A stretch of DNA of 6,787 bases, taken from contig VSQE01000094.1 of NCBI GenBank assembly GCA_009775705.1, positions 1 to 6,787 of the forward strand, read 5' to 3'. Shown one piece after another: positions 6,750 to 6,787 of the stretch. Source of the DNA: Prevotellamassilia sp. GTDB lineage: Bacteria > Bacteroidota > Bacteroidia > Bacteroidales > Bacteroidaceae. The translations under genes were made by a program, and so were the position numbers. Within the stretch, counting starts at the first letter, position 1. Every line of letters begins with the position of its first letter. The notes under the pieces are model-generated. The model saw only the letters and a program-made list of their open reading frames with translations, ran no database searches and was not told where the DNA came from.

Positions 6750-6787
6750 CTGTCTCTTATACCCAACTGACGCTGCCGACGAAGACG
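6750..6787 (+). other. Residual Nextera/Tn5 sequencing adapter (artefact)
   Basis: Bases 6750-6768 match the Tn5 mosaic end CTGTCTCTTATACACATCT at 17 of 19 positions (mismatches at 6763 and 6766). Bases 6769-6782 (GACGCTGCCGACGA) match the Nextera read-2 adapter stub at all 14. The last five bases do not fit the next part of the adapter and are probably low-quality readthrough. This sequence should be trimmed. Confidence 0.95.

Noticed and set aside
6116..6766. 216-codon minus-strand open frame opposite the glycosyltransferase
   Set aside because: The plus strand carries clear GT2 motifs; the minus frame also begins inside adapter sequence.
1..6787. CRISPR arrays, tRNA or rRNA genes, phage genes, toxin-antitoxin or defence systems
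   Set aside because: No regularly spaced repeats, cloverleaf-like sequence or defence-type protein motifs were seen; the window is mostly conserved housekeeping genes.

Overview
The window looks like a chromosomal contig end from a Bacteroidales gut bacterium, most likely Bacteroides. The evidence is the protein style (EngB and RecR of the Bacteroidetes type, and a secreted papain-like protease carrying LamG), weak Shine-Dalgarno sites at most genes, and three matches to the Bacteroides -7 promoter element TAnnTTTG just ahead of genes.

Layout. Positions 1-2526 (minus strand) hold the first 842 codons of a large secreted C1 cysteine protease with FN3-like, LamG-like and PKD-like modules; its C-terminus lies beyond the left edge. 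Positions 2527-3082 contain no intact gene: there is a promoter for the protease, a 12-bp-stem hairpin, and a decayed, frameshifted piece of an IS30-family transposase. Positions 3083-4856 (minus strand) are a two-gene unit, engB (ribosome-assembly GTPase) followed by an orphan membrane histidine kinase whose start lies inside the end of engB. Positions 4857-4935 are a compact divergent promoter region. Positions 4936-6749 (plus strand) carry recR (recombinational repair), a small four-helix membrane protein of unknown function, and a family-2 glycosyltransferase that overlaps it by ATGA and runs off the right end.

The last 38 bases (6750-6787) do not look biological. They match the Nextera/Tn5 mosaic end followed by the read-2 adapter stub (31 of 33 bases). 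The glycosyltransferase is therefore truncated by untrimmed adapter, and the last dozen codons of its open frame are artificial.

The genes do not form an evident new defence, mobile or biosynthetic system. Most of the window is conserved housekeeping sequence. The points worth attention are the adapter tail, the IS30 relic, the protease architecture with a calcium-type loop inside its catalytic domain, the GTPase-kinase coupling and the back-to-back promoters.
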